In this document: piece by piece, positions 5,850-7,351 of the stretch
Numbering within the stretch: position 1 is the stretch's first letter
Layout: each line of letters begins with the position of its first letter
Assembly: GCA_902766985.1 (NCBI GenBank)
Contig: CACXFP010000061.1
Coordinates: forward strand, 1 to 7,351
Length of the DNA stretch: 7,351 nucleotides
Origin: an uncultured Bacteroidia bacterium
GTDB taxonomy: Bacteria > Bacteroidota > Bacteroidia > Bacteroidales > UBA932
Reading direction: 5' to 3'
Notes under the pieces: generated by a model
What the model saw: only the letters and a program-made list of their open reading frames with translations
The model's database searches: none
Told to the model about the DNA's origin: nothing
Program-made: the position numbers and the translations under genes

Positions 5850-7351
5850 ATGAAAATCAAACGATTGATTCTTTCCCTCCTTGCCTGCGCAGCCCTTGTG
5901 ACTGCTTGCGAAGAGCAGGAAGAGGATTCCCTGATTCCCTCCATCGAAATTACCGCTTCCGAGATGAACATCGGTGAGCCGGGTGATGTGCAGACCGTTT
6001 CCATCACCAGCAACAGGCATTGGGAAGTGACGACCGACGCCAACTGGATTGCCGTCGAACCGGAATCCGGCGAGGCTTCCAGCGCGCCCGTGTCCGTCAC
6101 CGTCACCATCCTCGAGAACACCGGTTACGACCGTACGGCCGCCGTTAAGTTCAACGCGGGAAATGACGGGAAATATTTCGATTACAAGACCCTCACCGTG
6201 ACCCAGACCGGGCCTAAGGGAGCCCCGTCCGGAGACGACGGCACCCAGGGCACCGTTGACGACCCGTATTCCGTCGGCAAGGCCATCTATATCCTGAACA
6301 ACGGCACCTACACTTCCGACAAGGTTTATGTGAAGGGTATCATATCCAGGATCGATGAGGTGGACACCGGTTTCGGTAATGCGACGTATTTCATCTCGGA
6401 TGACGGCGGAAATACCATCCAGCTCGAGGTCTACCGCGGAAATTATCTCGGCGGTGCCAAGTTTACTTCCGCAGACCAGATCAAGGTCGGGGACGAAGTG
6501 ATCGTTTATGGAGTGCTTACCATTTACAAGGGCACCCTTGAGTTTACCCAGGGCAGCGAGATTTATTCCCTGAACGGGGAAGGCGGCGAGACTCCCGGTG
6601 ATTACGCGTATTCCATCGACTTCACCCAGAGCCAGAAAGGTTGGACCATCAAGGACATCAACAAGCCTGACGGAGTTGATTTTATCTGGGCTCCGGACAC
6701 CAAATACGGCTACAAGGCTACCGGTTTTGTCAACCAGGTCCGTTATAAGACCGAGAGCTACATTGTTTCTCCTGCCCTCGTCATCGAAGAAGGGGAGCCC
6801 GGCATCGCCTACAGCGCCGCCGCCAACTTCTTCAATGGCAAGGTAGACCAGCTCTGCGGAGTCCTCGTGAGGGAGGTTACCCCTGACGGGGCCGGAGAAT
6901 GGGTCCGTCTCGAAGGTGCGGGTTTCACTGAGAACGGTTGGAACTTCAGTGACCAGACGGCCAGCCTGGCAGACTATGCCGGCAAGACTGTCCAGGTTGC
7001 CTTCCGCTATACTTCCGACGGCACCGACACCGGTACCGGAACCCTTGAGGTGAAGAATTTCAAGGCCAACGCAACCGTTGACGAGAGCCTGACTCCGGAC
7101 GATCCCGAACCCGAACCGGAGCCTGCCACATACTCCTACAACATCGACTTCACTTCCAGTCAGGAAGGATGGCGTGTCCGTAACGTCGGCCAGACCTCTC
7201 CCGACCTGGAGATATGGAAGGTCAATACCCAGTATGGCTATGTGGCCCAGGCCTATATTGATGGCGAACGCTATATGACCGACAGTTACCTGATTTCCCC
7301 TGCCCTCGTCATCGAGGAAGGGGAGCCGGGCATCGCCTACAGCGCCGCCGC
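5850..7351 (+). CDS. Lipoprotein with BACON, OB-like and tandem choice-of-anchor-J-like domains (3' end outside window)
   Basis: A predicted outer-membrane lipoprotein, function unknown. The frame is open from the ATG at 5850 to the edge (500 residues) with no stop. Signal: KIKRLILSLLACAALVTA before Cys20, then EEQEED, an acidic stretch that may favour surface display. Domains: BACON-like at about 31-121 (NRHWEVTTDANWIAVEPESG, LTVTQ); OB-like at about 136-242 (VYVKGIISRI, FGNATYFISDDG, DQIKVGDEV, YSLNG); jelly-roll 1 at about 252-408 (IDFTQSQKGW, YIVSPALVIEEG, WVRLEG, LADYAGKTVQVAFRYTSD, LEVKNF), typical of choice-of-anchor-J/cleaved-adhesin-like sandwiches; a DPEPEPEPA linker; then jelly-roll 2 from about 427, cut by the edge. 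It shares the lipobox-BACON-OB layout with the upstream lipoprotein but has its own promoter. The missing C-terminus may hold more repeats, an enzyme domain or a sorting signal. No catalytic motif is visible so far. Confidence 0.85.
   Translation, partial: MKIKRLILSLLACAALVTACEEQEEDSLIPSIEITASEMNIGEPGDVQTVSITSNRHWEVTTDANWIAVEPESGEASSAPVSVTVTILENTGYDRTAAVKFNAGNDGKYFDYKTLTVTQTGPKGAPSGDDGTQGTVDDPYSVGKAIYILNNGTYTSDKVYVKGIISRIDEVDTGFGNATYFISDDGGNTIQLEVYRGNYLGGAKFTSADQIKVGDEVIVYGVLTIYKGTLEFTQGSEIYSLNGEGGETPGDYAYSIDFTQSQKGWTIKDINKPDGVDFIWAPDTKYGYKATGFVNQVRYKTESYIVSPALVIEEGEPGIAYSAAANFFNGKVDQLCGVLVREVTPDGAGEWVRLEGAGFTENGWNFSDQTASLADYAGKTVQVAFRYTSDGTDTGTGTLEVKNFKANATVDESLTPDDPEPEPEPATYSYNIDFTSSQEGWRVRNVGQTSPDLEIWKVNTQYGYVAQAYIDGERYMTDSYLISPALVIEEGEPGIAYSAA
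6255..6575 (+). repeat. OB-like module, copy 3 (second lipoprotein)
   Basis: This is residues about 136-242 of the second lipoprotein. It follows the same motif order as copies 1 and 2 and is closest to copy 2 in protein and DNA. It directly follows a BACON-like domain, as copy 1 does, while in sequence it resembles copy 2, which follows the trefoil-like domain. That mix suggests modules have been shuffled. Confidence 0.65.
6600..7073 (+). repeat. Choice-of-anchor-J-like jelly-roll repeat 1 (complete)
   Basis: This is residues about 251-408 of the second lipoprotein, the first full unit of a tandem repeat with a period of 528 bp (176 codons). It shows the usual order for this sandwich fold: IDFT with a GW turn, YGY, SPALVI, a central strand block, then DYAGKTVQVAFRYTSD and a closing LEVKNF. 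Confidence 0.7.
7128..7351 (+). repeat. Choice-of-anchor-J-like jelly-roll repeat 2 (cut by window edge)
   Basis: Residues 428-500 align without gaps to residues 252-324 of repeat 1. About 40 of 73 residues are identical, and all of the last 18 (SPALVIEEGEPGIAYSAA) are. At DNA level the last 58 bases (7294-7351) match 6766-6823 at 55 positions. The unit continues past the right edge. Confidence 0.75.

Noticed and set aside
6598..6846. 82-codon plus-strand frame in the last gene
   Set aside because: It is a Ser/Thr/Arg/Pro-rich shadow in another frame of the continuous lipoprotein reading frame, which is open from 5850 to the edge.

Overview
The window looks like a chromosomal segment of a GC-rich Bacteroidota, probably Bacteroidales. 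The signs are: promoters resembling the Bacteroidetes TTG / TAnnTTTG consensus, starts without a clear Shine-Dalgarno, an outer-membrane TonB-dependent receptor with an N-terminal carboxypeptidase-regulatory-like domain, and lipoproteins carrying BACON domains. Coding DNA is rich in G/C at third positions, which creates long antisense shadow frames; none of these is a credible gene. Genus cannot be decided from this sequence.

Layout: four genes, all on the + strand. (i) 1-546 is the C-terminal half of a butyrate kinase, cut by the left edge. (ii) An 80-bp AT-rich gap with a promoter candidate leads into 627-3911, a 1094-residue Oar-like TonB-dependent receptor. (iii) Only 4 bp later comes 3916-5709, a 597-residue lipoprotein built as BACON / OB-like / BACON / beta-rich (trefoil-like) / OB-like. 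It ends at a strong intrinsic terminator (5736-5766). (iv) The T-tract of that terminator runs into the upstream element of a good Bacteroidetes promoter (5764-5793). This promoter drives a second lipoprotein, 5850 to beyond the right edge, built as BACON / OB-like / choice-of-anchor-J-like jelly-roll repeats. This fourth gene has no stop in the window.

Working together (inference): the receptor and first lipoprotein form one transcription unit, and the second lipoprotein is a related, separately promoted surface protein. There is no SusD-like gene, so this is not a standard SusC/SusD pair. The multi-domain lipoprotein sits where a SusD would be and may be the outer-leaflet partner of the receptor. 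The butyrate kinase is probably unrelated and belongs to an upstream fermentative unit.

The points most worth a second look are the OB-like module used three times across two lipoproteins, the 528-bp in-frame tandem repeat in the last gene with a nearly identical 58-bp core, and the SusD-less receptor-lipoprotein pair.
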